From an uncultured Rhodospirillales bacterium (GTDB lineage: Bacteria > Pseudomonadota > Alphaproteobacteria > RF32 > CAG-239): a stretch of DNA of 45,814 nucleotides. Location: assembly GCA_902778645.1 (NCBI GenBank), contig CACYYO010000010.1, positions 1-45,814 of the forward strand, in the 5' to 3' direction. Position numbers and translations under genes: made by a program. Each line of letters begins with the position of its first letter. The first letter of the stretch is position 1. Below, in pieces: positions 27,437-36,217 of this stretch. Below the pieces are notes generated by a model. That model made no database searches. It was not told the DNA's origin and worked only from the letters and a program-made list of their open reading frames with translations.

Positions 27437-28036
27437 ATGAAAAAGACTATTTTCACAGCATTAATAACAGCATTATGCTTACACATGAATATCGCGCAAG
27501 CCGCCGTAGATGCTACTGGTGCTGAGAAATTCATTCAAAAGATGACCGATGAGGGCATCGAGCAGATTATCAATGCTAATGTCTCCAAGGCGGAGAAACA
27601 AACACGTTTCAAAAAATTATTTAATGATGCGTTAGATCTTGATTTTATTGGTAAATATGTTCTCGGACGTTACTGGAGAACAGCGACTTCCCAGCAAAAG
27701 ACTGATTTCATCAGTACCTATCGCGAACTAAATACAAAAGTTTGGTCAGAGCGCTTTGATGAATTCAAAGGAAAAAACTTTGAATTTAAGGGAACGACCC
27801 CTTCTAATTCAGAAGGTCAAATTTTTGTAAATACCATTGTCCCGATGGAGCAAGGCGAACCTGCAACGGTTGTTTGGCGTGTTAAACAAGAGGGTAATAC
27901 CTTCAAAGTTATTGATATTATCATTGAGAAGGTTAGTCTCACCATGGCTAACCGCAATGAATACACCGCCTATATCAAAAACAACGGTGGTAATATCGAT
28001 TCTCTCATTAACAACTTAAAAGCAAAGCTAAAATGA
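27437..28036 (+). CDS. mlaC: MlaC periplasmic phospholipid shuttle
   Basis: 199 residues with a signal peptide (MKKTIFTALITALCLHMNIAQA). Family features are ARFKKLF-type segment TRFKKLFNDALDLDFIGKYVLGRYWR, FISTYRELNTKVWSERF and VWRVKQEGNTFKVIDIIIEKVSLTMANRNEY. MlaC carries phospholipid between MlaA and the inner-membrane MlaFEDB complex. AAGGAG lies nine bases upstream. It overlaps the next gene by four bases. Confidence 0.93.
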   Translation: MKKTIFTALITALCLHMNIAQAAVDATGAEKFIQKMTDEGIEQIINANVSKAEKQTRFKKLFNDALDLDFIGKYVLGRYWRTATSQQKTDFISTYRELNTKVWSERFDEFKGKNFEFKGTTPSNSEGQIFVNTIVPMEQGEPATVVWRVKQEGNTFKVIDIIIEKVSLTMANRNEYTAYIKNNGGNIDSLINNLKAKLK

Positions 28037-28956
28037 TGAAAAAACTGGCATATACTTTAGCTGTTTCTTTAAGTATCATCAGTGTATCGCACGCTGATGA
28101 TACTTTTGTTATGGACACAGCAACCTTAAAAGAAGAGACCCTTAACAAGGCCCATCAAAAAATTTCAAATTATTTTGAGATGATGGATTTGGACAAGGAT
28201 GGCAAACTGTCAGTCAATGAATGTGCCGGCTCTAATGAAGGATTCGAAAACATTCCCATGTTCTCTCCTGAAGAACTGACCGAACTTAAGAAAAAGATTG
28301 ACAGTGCTTTTCCAAGGTTTGATAAAAATCAAGACAATTACCTTGATAAAGACGAAGCGCCGGCATACTTTACGTACATTGAAAATATGGCAATGGATAA
28401 ACAAATTGCTAAAATGGATCTCAACGGAGATGGTAATATATCCGAAGATGAGGTATCACAAATAACACAAAACACGCCCTCTTTAGAGGAACAAATTGCA
28501 AAATTCGAAGAAGCCACACAAAAGCTCCAAAATCTGAATGAAGATATTACCGAGAACACAATTGCCAGTGAAGAAGATGCCCTGCAAATGGACGCTGATC
28601 ATGACGAGAAAATCACCAAAGATGAATATGCAAATTTCATGTTCAATCACCCGAATAACAAAAATCTTGGCTTTTCAAAAGAAGATTATGAGAGCATCTA
28701 TGATTTGATTGACCAAGATAAAAAGGGCTACATCACACAACAACAATATCAGGACTATCAACAACAAGAACTGCAAAAAACAGTAGCAGACATTGAATCT
28801 GCTGATGCAAAAATCATAGAACAAGAAACTCAGAAAATTGATGAAGAAGTAGAAGAATCAAACAATAATGCAGAAAACGTCAACAACGACGAGACAGTTG
28901 ATAACGCTTTAGAGGTTCAAGATTCCCCTCTTCTAATTGAAGAAACCGCAGAATAA
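28033..28956 (+). CDS. secreted EF-hand calcium-binding protein
   Basis: 307 residues with a signal peptide ending near SHA (residue 21). Five EF-hand loops are seen: 52-63 (DLDKDGKLSVNE), 97-108, 129-140 (DLNGDGNISEDE), 187-198 and 227-238. The last has Gln at position 12 and is probably weak. The C-terminal 60 residues are very acidic and Asn/Glu-rich. Its start overlaps the mlaC stop (ATGA), so it is translationally coupled to a phospholipid-shuttle gene. No enzymatic domain is visible. A calcium-buffering or calcium-sensing envelope role is only an inference. Confidence 0.82.
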   Translation: MMKKLAYTLAVSLSIISVSHADDTFVMDTATLKEETLNKAHQKISNYFEMMDLDKDGKLSVNECAGSNEGFENIPMFSPEELTELKKKIDSAFPRFDKNQDNYLDKDEAPAYFTYIENMAMDKQIAKMDLNGDGNISEDEVSQITQNTPSLEEQIAKFEEATQKLQNLNEDITENTIASEEDALQMDADHDEKITKDEYANFMFNHPNNKNLGFSKEDYESIYDLIDQDKKGYITQQQYQDYQQQELQKTVADIESADAKIIEQETQKIDEEVEESNNNAENVNNDETVDNALEVQDSPLLIEETAE

Positions 28957-29006
28957 TATCTGAATTGTTCGATAAAACAAAGCGTGCTTTAGCAAAAAAC
29001 TCCGAT

Positions 29007-29040
29007 AATGACGCACGAGTAGTCCATTAGATGAGTTTTT
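29007..29040 (-). repeat. small intergenic repeat (copy 1) at the 3' side of slt
   Basis: The 34-base segment starting AATGACGCAC matches 41960-41993 with 29 of 34 bases identical by eye. In both places it abuts the stop codon of a leftward gene. Here flanking AAAAAACTC (28995-29003) and GAGTTTTTT (29033-29041) could also form a stem with a long loop and a T-run, so it may act as the slt terminator. Confidence 0.6.
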
Positions 29041-29043
29041 TCA

Positions 29044-30768
29044 TTATAATTTAGGCCACTGCCCCTTAACCAAAGCCTCCAACGACTTATGTTTACGCCC
29101 GAAACGCGCTTCATACATCCAATAGTTAGCCATCACGCGCTCGATATAGATACGTGTCTCACGCGCCGGAATGACCTCAATAAATAAAAGAGGATCATTG
29201 TTATACTGAACTTTTTTCAGCCATTTATGCAAATTCCCGGGACCGGCATTATACGCGGTAATCACAAAAAACATATTTTTATCTATAAACGATTTTTCCG
29301 CCAAGTAAGAAACATATCGCTGACCGAGCATTAAATTATAATCACTCTTAAATAAAACTTTACTGTCTTTTTTAATTGCCGGATTCTTGGTGATATGAAA
29401 AGCAGTCGCCGGCATCAACTGCATCAAACCTTTTGCCCCTGCCCGACTGTTAGCTTTAGGGAAAAAGGCCGATTCTTGACGGACCAAGGCCCAAACGAAC
29501 GCTCTGTTAACTTTCCATCCGTCTTTCGGTTTCCATTGAGGGACGGGATAAGCAGCCTCATCATAAAAAACACCGCCTTCATTATCCTTAATATCATTCG
29601 CCAACAAAATAGCAACAGCATGCATTTTATACTGTTGAGCAATAAACAACAAAGCCTCCTTTTGCTGCTTGGTCATATGAGGATAGGCGACTCGAATTTC
29701 TTTTTCTGCCAACTTTTTATTATCAATTTGTAAAAGTAACAAGATTCTGCGAATAACCTGCGATTCCAACAAATTTTGCAAATAAGCATCCTGACTGTAA
29801 TCATTCACGAAAGCCGCACCATTCCAATTTAAATTCCAAGGGATTCCAAGCTGATAAGCAGCCAGCATGCCATAAAAGGTCCGTTTATAAACAGCCGCGG
29901 CATGCAACCATTTTTGCGCGGCCGCTTTATTTTTGGCACGACTGTAAGCACGATATGCCCAATACCGACCAGCAGCCACCAACCATTCATCAGAATCTTC
30001 TTTTGCGCCTAACTTTGCAAAAAATGAAGCTGAATTTTTATAGTTTTTCAGTCGCCAGGCAGCTAAACCGCCAATCCAATAAGCCATAGCAAGATGACTA
30101 CGATTCGCCGCCTTTTGTACCCATTGCCATGCTAATTTATTCTGATTATCCAATAAATACATTGTCGCTAACGTCACTGACATCGCATCATACTCATGAT
30201 CCGGAATTGTCATTCGAAACTTGCGGGTTTCTAAAATTCCCCGCGCTGCCTTTGTTTGTCCTTTATTAATAAAACGTCTGAACGCACTGACTTGCCTGCG
30301 GACATAACTTCTGTTTTCCGGCGACAAATCTTCGTACTGATTATTAAACCATGAATATGGAGAATATATGACAGGATATTTTTCACCCCATGGATTATCA
30401 ACAGCATCGCGCCCGGCTTTGGAAACAGCCAAATTATAAATAGCTCGCAATTGAGGAAAATCAGGATACTTACGGAGCCACTTTTTCAACTCATCTGCCG
30501 TCGATTTATAAGATTTTGATAAATAAATCTGCGCCCATACATGCCCCATCAATATTTGATTATCGATTTTTTTAGCTTGCTTACGAGCCTCTTCAATATG
30601 TTCCTTCTCTATATTTTTGAAAATACTTTTATATAAATTCAAATCTGAATTTGATATTTTGGCAACTTGCTGAACTTTCGTATGAACGCTTCTGTTAAGC
30701 AAATTTTGCGCAGCATGAGCCGAATAACAAAAAAGCACACAAAAACAAAAAACAAAAAACTTCTTCAC
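29044..30768 (-). CDS. slt: soluble lytic murein transglycosylase
   Basis: 574 residues starting from GTG at 30768, which has AAGG seven bases upstream; the frame is open further but overlaps the gene before. The signal peptide is KKFFVFCFCVLFCYSAHA. A long helical superhelix of TPR-like repeats (about 60-410) precedes the C-terminal SLT domain with catalytic Glu432 (RQESAF), AKGLMQLMPAT and ITAYNAGPGN. It cleaves peptidoglycan glycan strands to 1,6-anhydro products in the periplasm. It is the last gene of a leftward operon with two secreted cysteine proteins 14 bp upstream. Confidence 0.94.
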   Translation of the reverse strand: MKKFFVFCFCVLFCYSAHAAQNLLNRSVHTKVQQVAKISNSDLNLYKSIFKNIEKEHIEEARKQAKKIDNQILMGHVWAQIYLSKSYKSTADELKKWLRKYPDFPQLRAIYNLAVSKAGRDAVDNPWGEKYPVIYSPYSWFNNQYEDLSPENRSYVRRQVSAFRRFINKGQTKAARGILETRKFRMTIPDHEYDAMSVTLATMYLLDNQNKLAWQWVQKAANRSHLAMAYWIGGLAAWRLKNYKNSASFFAKLGAKEDSDEWLVAAGRYWAYRAYSRAKNKAAAQKWLHAAAVYKRTFYGMLAAYQLGIPWNLNWNGAAFVNDYSQDAYLQNLLESQVIRRILLLLQIDNKKLAEKEIRVAYPHMTKQQKEALLFIAQQYKMHAVAILLANDIKDNEGGVFYDEAAYPVPQWKPKDGWKVNRAFVWALVRQESAFFPKANSRAGAKGLMQLMPATAFHITKNPAIKKDSKVLFKSDYNLMLGQRYVSYLAEKSFIDKNMFFVITAYNAGPGNLHKWLKKVQYNNDPLLFIEVIPARETRIYIERVMANYWMYEARFGRKHKSLEALVKGQWPKL

Positions 30769-30782
30769 ATCGAAACCTTGAA

Positions 30783-31472
30783 CTATTGAACTTTTTTTAT
30801 CCATCGAACACGTGCGGCACAGTCTTCTTGCGTCATTCCTTTGACTCGACAACGATTAATCACAATATTCGGAATCTTATCCATAGAATAACAGCCATCC
30901 CCCAACAATGTATAATTCAAGTGATATTGCTGATTCGGGTTAACATCGATGAAAGTTAACGGCGTATCCATATTTTGCCACTTCAATCGCATTGCCAAAG
31001 AATTAAGCTTTCTATCCAGTGTCGTTAAAATTTGGAATTTAACATCACAAGTCGTCGAACCACTCATCATTTGCCCTAACGAAAAATCAGAGTAGTACAC
31101 ATAAATATATCCTTCAGCCTTCACCTTTTTATTTGTGGTAACAGGAACGACAGATGTCCTGCCACGCTTCACACCATCAAGTGTCGGTCGATCAATTTGA
31201 GGGACATTTTTGTATATATAATCTTCCGGATTAATGACTTCTTGTTTCGCCGGCGGACGCAAAGTTTCTTTTGTTTGTCCCCCGACAGACGATTTATAAG
31301 TATTAGTTGCCTGATCTGAAGAAGAGCCATAAAAACGCCCCCACCCTTCAGACGTCGATACAGCTTTTGTCTTTTGTTCGGCATCTGCGGAAAAAACCTG
31401 AGCATTTGCCAAATTGACAGCTGTACAAAACAAAAGACCGGAAACAAGACCATATAAATAACGTATCGACAC
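30783..31472 (-). CDS. secreted cysteine-framework protein A, unknown function
   Basis: 229 residues starting with GTG, with GGA eight bases upstream. The signal peptide ends at ANA. A Ser/Thr/Lys-rich linker (about 30-120) leads to a C-terminal domain with four cysteines (142, 194, 208, 218). That domain resembles the protein encoded just upstream (31488-32294): C-x-F/V-x-L, an L/M-x-W strand (AMRLKWQ), and a C-x13-C unit (194 to 208). A beta-sandwich with two disulfides is plausible. It is probably co-transcribed with slt. No known family recognised. Confidence 0.72.
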   Translation of the reverse strand: MSIRYLYGLVSGLLFCTAVNLANAQVFSADAEQKTKAVSTSEGWGRFYGSSSDQATNTYKSSVGGQTKETLRPPAKQEVINPEDYIYKNVPQIDRPTLDGVKRGRTSVVPVTTNKKVKAEGYIYVYYSDFSLGQMMSGSTTCDVKFQILTTLDRKLNSLAMRLKWQNMDTPLTFIDVNPNQQYHLNYTLLGDGCYSMDKIPNIVINRCRVKGMTQEDCAARVRWIKKVQ

Positions 31473-31487
31473 AACTATCTTCCCTTA

Positions 31488-32294
31488 CTAACGAATAGTT
31501 TCTAACACCTCTGTCACATGGTTTACGCTTTGAATAATCTTATTATAATTCTTTTCCATCTCTTCCATATCATTCTTTCGAACTTGTTGACGTCGTGCAG
31601 CATCTTCATTAAAAGAGACCTTTTGAAATTCACGATAATACTCCGGATCACGTGGAGAAACGAAACGGAATAAAGATTTACACTCATTAGGAGTCTGTGA
31701 CCTATTTAACGCAGCTCGCCTATCGACATTATCAGGCTTTTCATCCGTAATATTACAACTTGAAAAAGAAACATCAACTTCCTTCATCATCAAAAAACAC
31801 CTGTCAGATTTCAATTTTGATTTCAAAGTAACCTGACGAAAAGGTTTTATTTTAGGTAAATCAATAGATGTATTCAGCATCTTAGGAGTAAAATCTTCGG
31901 TTTTAGGTTGAGGTTGATTTTGAACATTTTTCAAATTTTTTGCAACACTATGCTGAAGTTTTTGTTTATTCAACGCCTCTTGTTCATCCTTATACTCAGC
32001 ATCGATCACTTCAGCAACACTTTCATCCAGCCAAGATAAATCCATTGTTGTTGCATCTATTGTCTTAGGAGAGCGGTTATACAAAGTCAAACCGAACTCA
32101 CATTCTTTGATATCGCCAACATCATCCCTAAGTGGCTTTATATCGTGAATCTTAAACAAAACCACATTCTCACCGCTGGCAATTTTGCTGGAAAATTCAT
32201 TTTCCTCATCATCGTCGGCGGCCTGCACGGAAACACTCCCCAACAACAAAGCCGCACAAGCGACACCCATCAACAGTTTTTTACAGCTCTTCAT
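31488..32294 (-). CDS. secreted cysteine-framework protein B, unknown function
   Basis: 268 residues with a signal peptide ending near VQA (residue 25) and an acidic mature start. Mature cysteines are 65, 166, 180 and 205. The unit CFLMMKEVDVSFSSC (166-180) has the same 14-residue step as CYSMDKIPNIVINRC in protein A, and TTMDLSWLD matches LAMRLKWQN. Compared with protein A it has a charged insertion (about 95-150) and a C-terminal coiled-coil-like extension (225-268). GAGGGG nine bases upstream supports the start. It is the first gene of the three-gene leftward unit B-A-slt. Confidence 0.72.
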   Translation of the reverse strand: MKSCKKLLMGVACAALLLGSVSVQAADDDEENEFSSKIASGENVVLFKIHDIKPLRDDVGDIKECEFGLTLYNRSPKTIDATTMDLSWLDESVAEVIDAEYKDEQEALNKQKLQHSVAKNLKNVQNQPQPKTEDFTPKMLNTSIDLPKIKPFRQVTLKSKLKSDRCFLMMKEVDVSFSSCNITDEKPDNVDRRAALNRSQTPNECKSLFRFVSPRDPEYYREFQKVSFNEDAARRQQVRKNDMEEMEKNYNKIIQSVNHVTEVLETIR

Positions 32295-32368
32295 TCTTTG
32301 CGCCCCTCTATATTGTGTTAATTGACATTATCATAGCAAAAAAATCATGAATAAAAAGATAATAATAC

Positions 32369-33166
32369 TTAATTTTCACATAATTTTTGTTTGACACGTA
32401 TCATATCCGCCCAAGCTTTAGCTTTTTGCCCGCTGTTGCGCAATAAATAGGCCGGATGAAAACTAGCCAAAACAGGAACCATTGCTCCTTCAGAAGTTTT
32501 ATATTCCAACCACTTACCACGCAAACGAGAAATCGGCTCTTCATTATCGAGCAAAGCATTCGCGGCACTCCCTCCCAAAATTAAAATAACTTTAGGACTC
32601 ACCAACTCAATCTGCCTTTTCAGAAAAGGCAGACAAACAGCAACCTCTCCATCAGTCGGAGTTCTGTTCCCCGGCGGACGCCAAGGCAAAACATTAGTAA
32701 CAAAACAATCATCCCGATTCACCCCGATAGCACTGAGCATCTTATCAAGCAAATGCCCGCTCCGCCCGACAAAAGGAATACCGCTTCTATCTTCATCTGC
32801 GCCGGGGGCTTCACCGATTAAAAGCAAATCAGCCGTTGGTTTTCCGTAACCAAACACCGTTTTATTGGCAGTTAAACGGAGTGCACACCCGTCAAAATTC
32901 TCGACTAAACTCTTCAAAGCCTCTAAAGTATCCGCTTTTGTAGACAATTGACGAGCATTTTGACAAGCGGCAACCGTTGCCTGAGCCAGTTCGGTGGTTG
33001 CAGGTCTGGACACCTCTTGAGAGGATGAGGCTGTCGGAGCAGATGATACTACCTTAGCCGGCACAGAAACACTCAACGTCTCCCACGGTTTCTCCCCGCA
33101 AGTAACATCAACGCCGGCTGTAATATACCATTCCAATAGTTGTTTTGTATCCATATTCTCTGTCAT
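32369..33166 (-). CDS. uracil-DNA glycosylase family protein (type 4/5-like)
   Basis: 265 residues. The catalytic motif GEAPGADED (118-126), PFVGRSGHLLDKML, NVLPWRPPGNRTPT and the SFHPAYLLR motif (235-243) place it among the phage-SPO1-type family 4 uracil-DNA glycosylases. Family 4 enzymes hold a [4Fe-4S] cluster with four cysteines. Here Trp162 replaces the Cys before RPPGNR, and only Cys94 stands where a CxxC is usual, so the cluster is probably absent. The first 65 residues are a variable Ser/Ala/Val-rich linker. It should remove uracil from DNA in base-excision repair. Confidence 0.88.
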   Translation of the reverse strand: MTENMDTKQLLEWYITAGVDVTCGEKPWETLSVSVPAKVVSSAPTASSSQEVSRPATTELAQATVAACQNARQLSTKADTLEALKSLVENFDGCALRLTANKTVFGYGKPTADLLLIGEAPGADEDRSGIPFVGRSGHLLDKMLSAIGVNRDDCFVTNVLPWRPPGNRTPTDGEVAVCLPFLKRQIELVSPKVILILGGSAANALLDNEEPISRLRGKWLEYKTSEGAMVPVLASFHPAYLLRNSGQKAKAWADMIRVKQKLCEN

Positions 33167-33254
33167 AACATTTATACTTCTATATTATTTCTTTTCTTTT
33201 GTCATTTAATAATTAATTATTTACACATAATGTATACAATTATAAAAAATAGTG

Positions 33255-33284
33255 TTGTATGAAAAACTTTTTTTATCATATAAT
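33255..33284 (+). promoter_or_regulatory. sigma70-type promoter of the TPR lipoprotein gene
   Basis: TTGTAT (33255-33260) and a perfect TATAAT (33279-33284) are 18 bases apart in AT-rich DNA. The predicted start near 33291 lies about 30 bases before the preferred ATG at 33322. Confidence 0.6.
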
Positions 33285-33321
33285 GCGCTTGTTTTAATTT
33301 ATGTGCAGGATTCTACGTAAA

Positions 33322-35100
33322 ATGAAAAAATTCGAATATTCACTTATGATTGCTGTCTGTTTTCTGGCATTCAGCTCTTGCTCGAATTTCACTACTCAAA
33401 GCCACAATCAGGCATTATCCCCTGCCGTATTACCGACATCAAATACATATGGTTCTTATTTAGCCGGCCGTATAGCACATTATCGTCAAGATTTCGATAC
33501 GGCAGCAGATTACTACAAACAAACTGCTCGGCAAGACCCTAAAAATACCAATTTACTAAACAGTACATTTCTATTATTAGCATCACAAGGTCGCATTACT
33601 GAGGCAGCTGAGTATGCTCAAATTGCCAAAAAAAATGGGAATACAAATGAATTTATTCCGATAATTATCGCCTCAGAACAATTTAAAAAAGAACAATATC
33701 GAGATAGTCTCAAAACAATTGATGAGAGTAAATCCCAACTGTATAAAAAACTCATCAGCCCCTTTGTCAATGCTTGGGCTTATGCAGGACTTAAGCAATA
33801 TGATCAAGCCGTTGCCGCCATTGAAACATTACAAAAAGAAAGCGGCATGACTTCTCTGTATCATTTTCACAGCGGTATGTTAAATGATTACTTTAACAAG
33901 CCTGACATAGCTCGCAAACACTATGAAAAGATTGTCGAAAACAATGATATGGAACTTTCTGTCCGCTCACTGGAGGTGATATGCAATTTCTACCTCCGTC
34001 ACGGGGAAAAAGAAAAAGCTGTAGCTCTGGCAAAAAAATACGCAGCCCTGACCATTCAACTTCCTTTACTTAAAAATATATACCAAAACACTCTTTCTGC
34101 AGAACAACAATCCGTAGAACCAGTCATCACGACACCGCAAATCGGTTTATCTGAAGCCATGTTCAATATTGCGGCCGTCATCAAACAAAATCCGGAAGTG
34201 TTAGATTTTTCGCACATATTTATACGGCTAGCGTTACATGAAAATCCTCAGAACGACTTAGCGCGTATTTTACTGGGTGGCATTTTAGAAATGAGAGAAA
34301 TGTATAAAGATGCCATCAATGTTTATGATGAAGTCCCGTCTTCATCTGCCGCTTATTATATTGCACAATACAAAAAAAGTGAGAATTTGCGTAATTTAAA
34401 TGATTACAAAGGGGCAGAACTTTTACTCAAAAGTTTAATTATGGATTATCCTGATGACTACCAAACCTTAATTGATTTAGGGGATGTCTTAAGAGTGCAG
34501 GAAAAATACAAAGAAGCCTTGAAATATTATAAAGATGCCCTGAAAAAGCACCATGCACAAATTAAAAACATGTGGCAAATATACTATGCTCTGGGCATGA
34601 CATACGAGCGTCTCGGCGAATGGCATGATGCAGAAAAAAATCTTGTGAAAGCACTACAACTCAGCCCTAACAATTTATTGGTACTGAACTATTTAGGCTA
34701 TAGTTGGCTCCAAAGAGGGAAAAGCCCTGAAGAAGCTTTCAGATACATTATCAAAGCCTACAACCAAGCCCCCTATAACAGTAGTATCACAGACAGTCTC
34801 GGCTGGGGATTTTATCGTTTCGGTAAATATGAAGATGCCATCAACTATTTAGAAAAAGCCGTTGACAGCGATCCTTCCAATGCTGTTATCAACGACCATT
34901 TAGGCGATGCTTATTGGCAAGGTGGACGCAAGAATGAGGCTTATTTTCAGTGGAATCATGCCCTCACCTTAAAAGACGATAGCGGGGAACTTGACCACAG
35001 CGCAATCAAGCAGAAACTTCACAACGGTATGGAAGAAAACAAAACCCTCCCTTATGATACCGAGAAACTACAAAAAATCATCTCCGAGATAAATACCTGA
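33322..35100 (+). CDS. TPR-repeat lipoprotein, unknown function
   Basis: About 592 residues. The start MKKFEYSLMIAVCFLAFSSC is a typical lipoprotein signal with lipobox Cys; an ATG at 33301 would add seven residues and leave almost no leader. At least eight TPR-like repeats are seen, clearest in the C-terminal half (YKEALKYYKDALKKH, WHDAEKNLVKALQLSP, YEDAINYLEKAVDSDPSNAV). Similar single-copy TPR proteins are common in alphaproteobacteria, but their role is not settled. It has its own promoter and terminator. Confidence 0.82.
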   Translation: MKKFEYSLMIAVCFLAFSSCSNFTTQSHNQALSPAVLPTSNTYGSYLAGRIAHYRQDFDTAADYYKQTARQDPKNTNLLNSTFLLLASQGRITEAAEYAQIAKKNGNTNEFIPIIIASEQFKKEQYRDSLKTIDESKSQLYKKLISPFVNAWAYAGLKQYDQAVAAIETLQKESGMTSLYHFHSGMLNDYFNKPDIARKHYEKIVENNDMELSVRSLEVICNFYLRHGEKEKAVALAKKYAALTIQLPLLKNIYQNTLSAEQQSVEPVITTPQIGLSEAMFNIAAVIKQNPEVLDFSHIFIRLALHENPQNDLARILLGGILEMREMYKDAINVYDEVPSSSAAYYIAQYKKSENLRNLNDYKGAELLLKSLIMDYPDDYQTLIDLGDVLRVQEKYKEALKYYKDALKKHHAQIKNMWQIYYALGMTYERLGEWHDAEKNLVKALQLSPNNLLVLNYLGYSWLQRGKSPEEAFRYIIKAYNQAPYNSSITDSLGWGFYRFGKYEDAINYLEKAVDSDPSNAVINDHLGDAYWQGGRKNEAYFQWNHALTLKDDSGELDHSAIKQKLHNGMEENKTLPYDTEKLQKIISEINT

Positions 35101-35101
35101 T

Positions 35102-35127
35102 AAAAAAGCCGCATCTTGCGGCTTTTT
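35102..35127. terminator. bidirectional terminator between the TPR lipoprotein and the EF-hand gene
   Basis: AAAAAGCCGC (35103-35112) and GCGGCTTTTT (35118-35127) form a perfect stem around ATCTT. It lies 2 bp after the TPR gene stop and just before the stop of the convergent gene. Confidence 0.92.
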
Positions 35128-35128
35128 G

Positions 35129-35479
35129 TTATTTCTTCTGCTGTTCAAGCTTCTTCTTTTCATAACTGAGCATTTCATCTCTTGATACGACACCATCTTC
35201 ATTTGCATCCATCAGTTTAAAAGCATCTTCCGGAGAAACATAAGATCCGTCTCTTTTAGCGCGCCGCTCCTGCTGTCGTTCATAATGTGTCCGCGTTTTA
35301 CGATAATTCTGATACTCTTCCAAGGACATACCTTCTGTTCCATCCTTATCATAATTACGCATCCGACGATTCACTCTTCGTTCTGTTGTTGTGGTAGAAC
35401 CTGCCGGATACACATACTTAGCCTCACAAACATCAGAAACAATAAAAGACATCGCCAAAAGTAACAAAAATTTTTTCAT
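35129..35479 (-). CDS. small secreted EF-hand protein
   Basis: 116 residues. AGGAGG five bases before the ATG at 35479 fixes the start; an in-frame GTG at 35485 is rejected. The signal peptide ends near CEA. Two EF-hand loops are seen: DKDGTEGMSLEE and the canonical DANEDGVVSRDE. An Arg-rich helical middle lies between them. It is a second secreted EF-hand protein in this window besides the one at 28033. It follows lolD by 9 bp on the same strand, so it is probably co-transcribed with lolCD. Function unknown. Confidence 0.78.
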   Translation of the reverse strand: MKKFLLLLAMSFIVSDVCEAKYVYPAGSTTTTERRVNRRMRNYDKDGTEGMSLEEYQNYRKTRTHYERQQERRAKRDGSYVSPEDAFKLMDANEDGVVSRDEMLSYEKKKLEQQKK

Positions 35480-35488
35480 ATTCACCTC

Positions 35489-36217
35489 CTAATAAAAATT
35501 ATCACTATCTCTAGGAATAAAAGCGCTTGCACGCATATCAATAATTCGACCGTTTTGCAACATAACTTTGCGATCCATTTTATCAGCCAATTCAAAATTA
35601 TGTGTAGCAATCAGAGCAGACAGACCTGTTTCTTTAACAATAGTCACTAATTCTGCAAAAACAATATCAGATGTTTTGGGATCCAAATTACCGGTCGGTT
35701 CATCCGCCAACAGCAATTTTGGGGCATTTGCCAAAGCTCGGGCAATAGCAACGCGCTGCTGTTCACCGCCGGACAGAGCCGCCGGACGATGTTTGAAGCG
35801 TTTTTCTAACCCCAGACGAGACAACAGCCACTTAGCCCGCTCCTCGGCATCTTTACGCTTTTTACCTTGAATCAACTGAGGAATCATAACATTTTCCAAA
35901 GCATCAAAGTCCCCCAACAAATTGTGATACTGATAGACAAACCCCAAATATTCACGCCTTAACAAAGTGCGCATCGTATCATTGAGCTTACTGCACTTTT
36001 GCCCTCTAAGATAAATCTCTCCTTTAGTCGGTTGTTCCAATAAGCCGGAAATCTGCAACATCGTCGACTTTCCGGAGCCGGAAGGACCAAGCAAAGCCAC
36101 CACTTCCCCGGCAGCAATATCCAAATCCACACCCTGCAAAACCTCTAATTTTTGAGACCCTTGGGTAAAAGATTTGGTCACTTTTTTTAATTCTAAAACA
36201 GGTGCATTTTTACTCAT
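35489..36217 (-). CDS. lolD: LolD, lipoprotein-releasing ABC transporter ATPase
   Basis: 242 residues from ATG 36217, which overlaps the permease stop by eight bases; a longer frame to 36253 is rejected. Walker A GPSGSGKST (44-52), the Q-loop YQYHNLLGDFDALENVM, signature LSGGEQQRVAIARAL and Walker B LLLADEPTGNLD are intact. It powers release of outer-membrane lipoproteins from the inner membrane to LolA. It is coupled to the permease gene upstream. Confidence 0.95.
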   Translation of the reverse strand: MSKNAPVLELKKVTKSFTQGSQKLEVLQGVDLDIAAGEVVALLGPSGSGKSTMLQISGLLEQPTKGEIYLRGQKCSKLNDTMRTLLRREYLGFVYQYHNLLGDFDALENVMIPQLIQGKKRKDAEERAKWLLSRLGLEKRFKHRPAALSGGEQQRVAIARALANAPKLLLADEPTGNLDPKTSDIVFAELVTIVKETGLSALIATHNFELADKMDRKVMLQNGRIIDMRASAFIPRDSDNFY

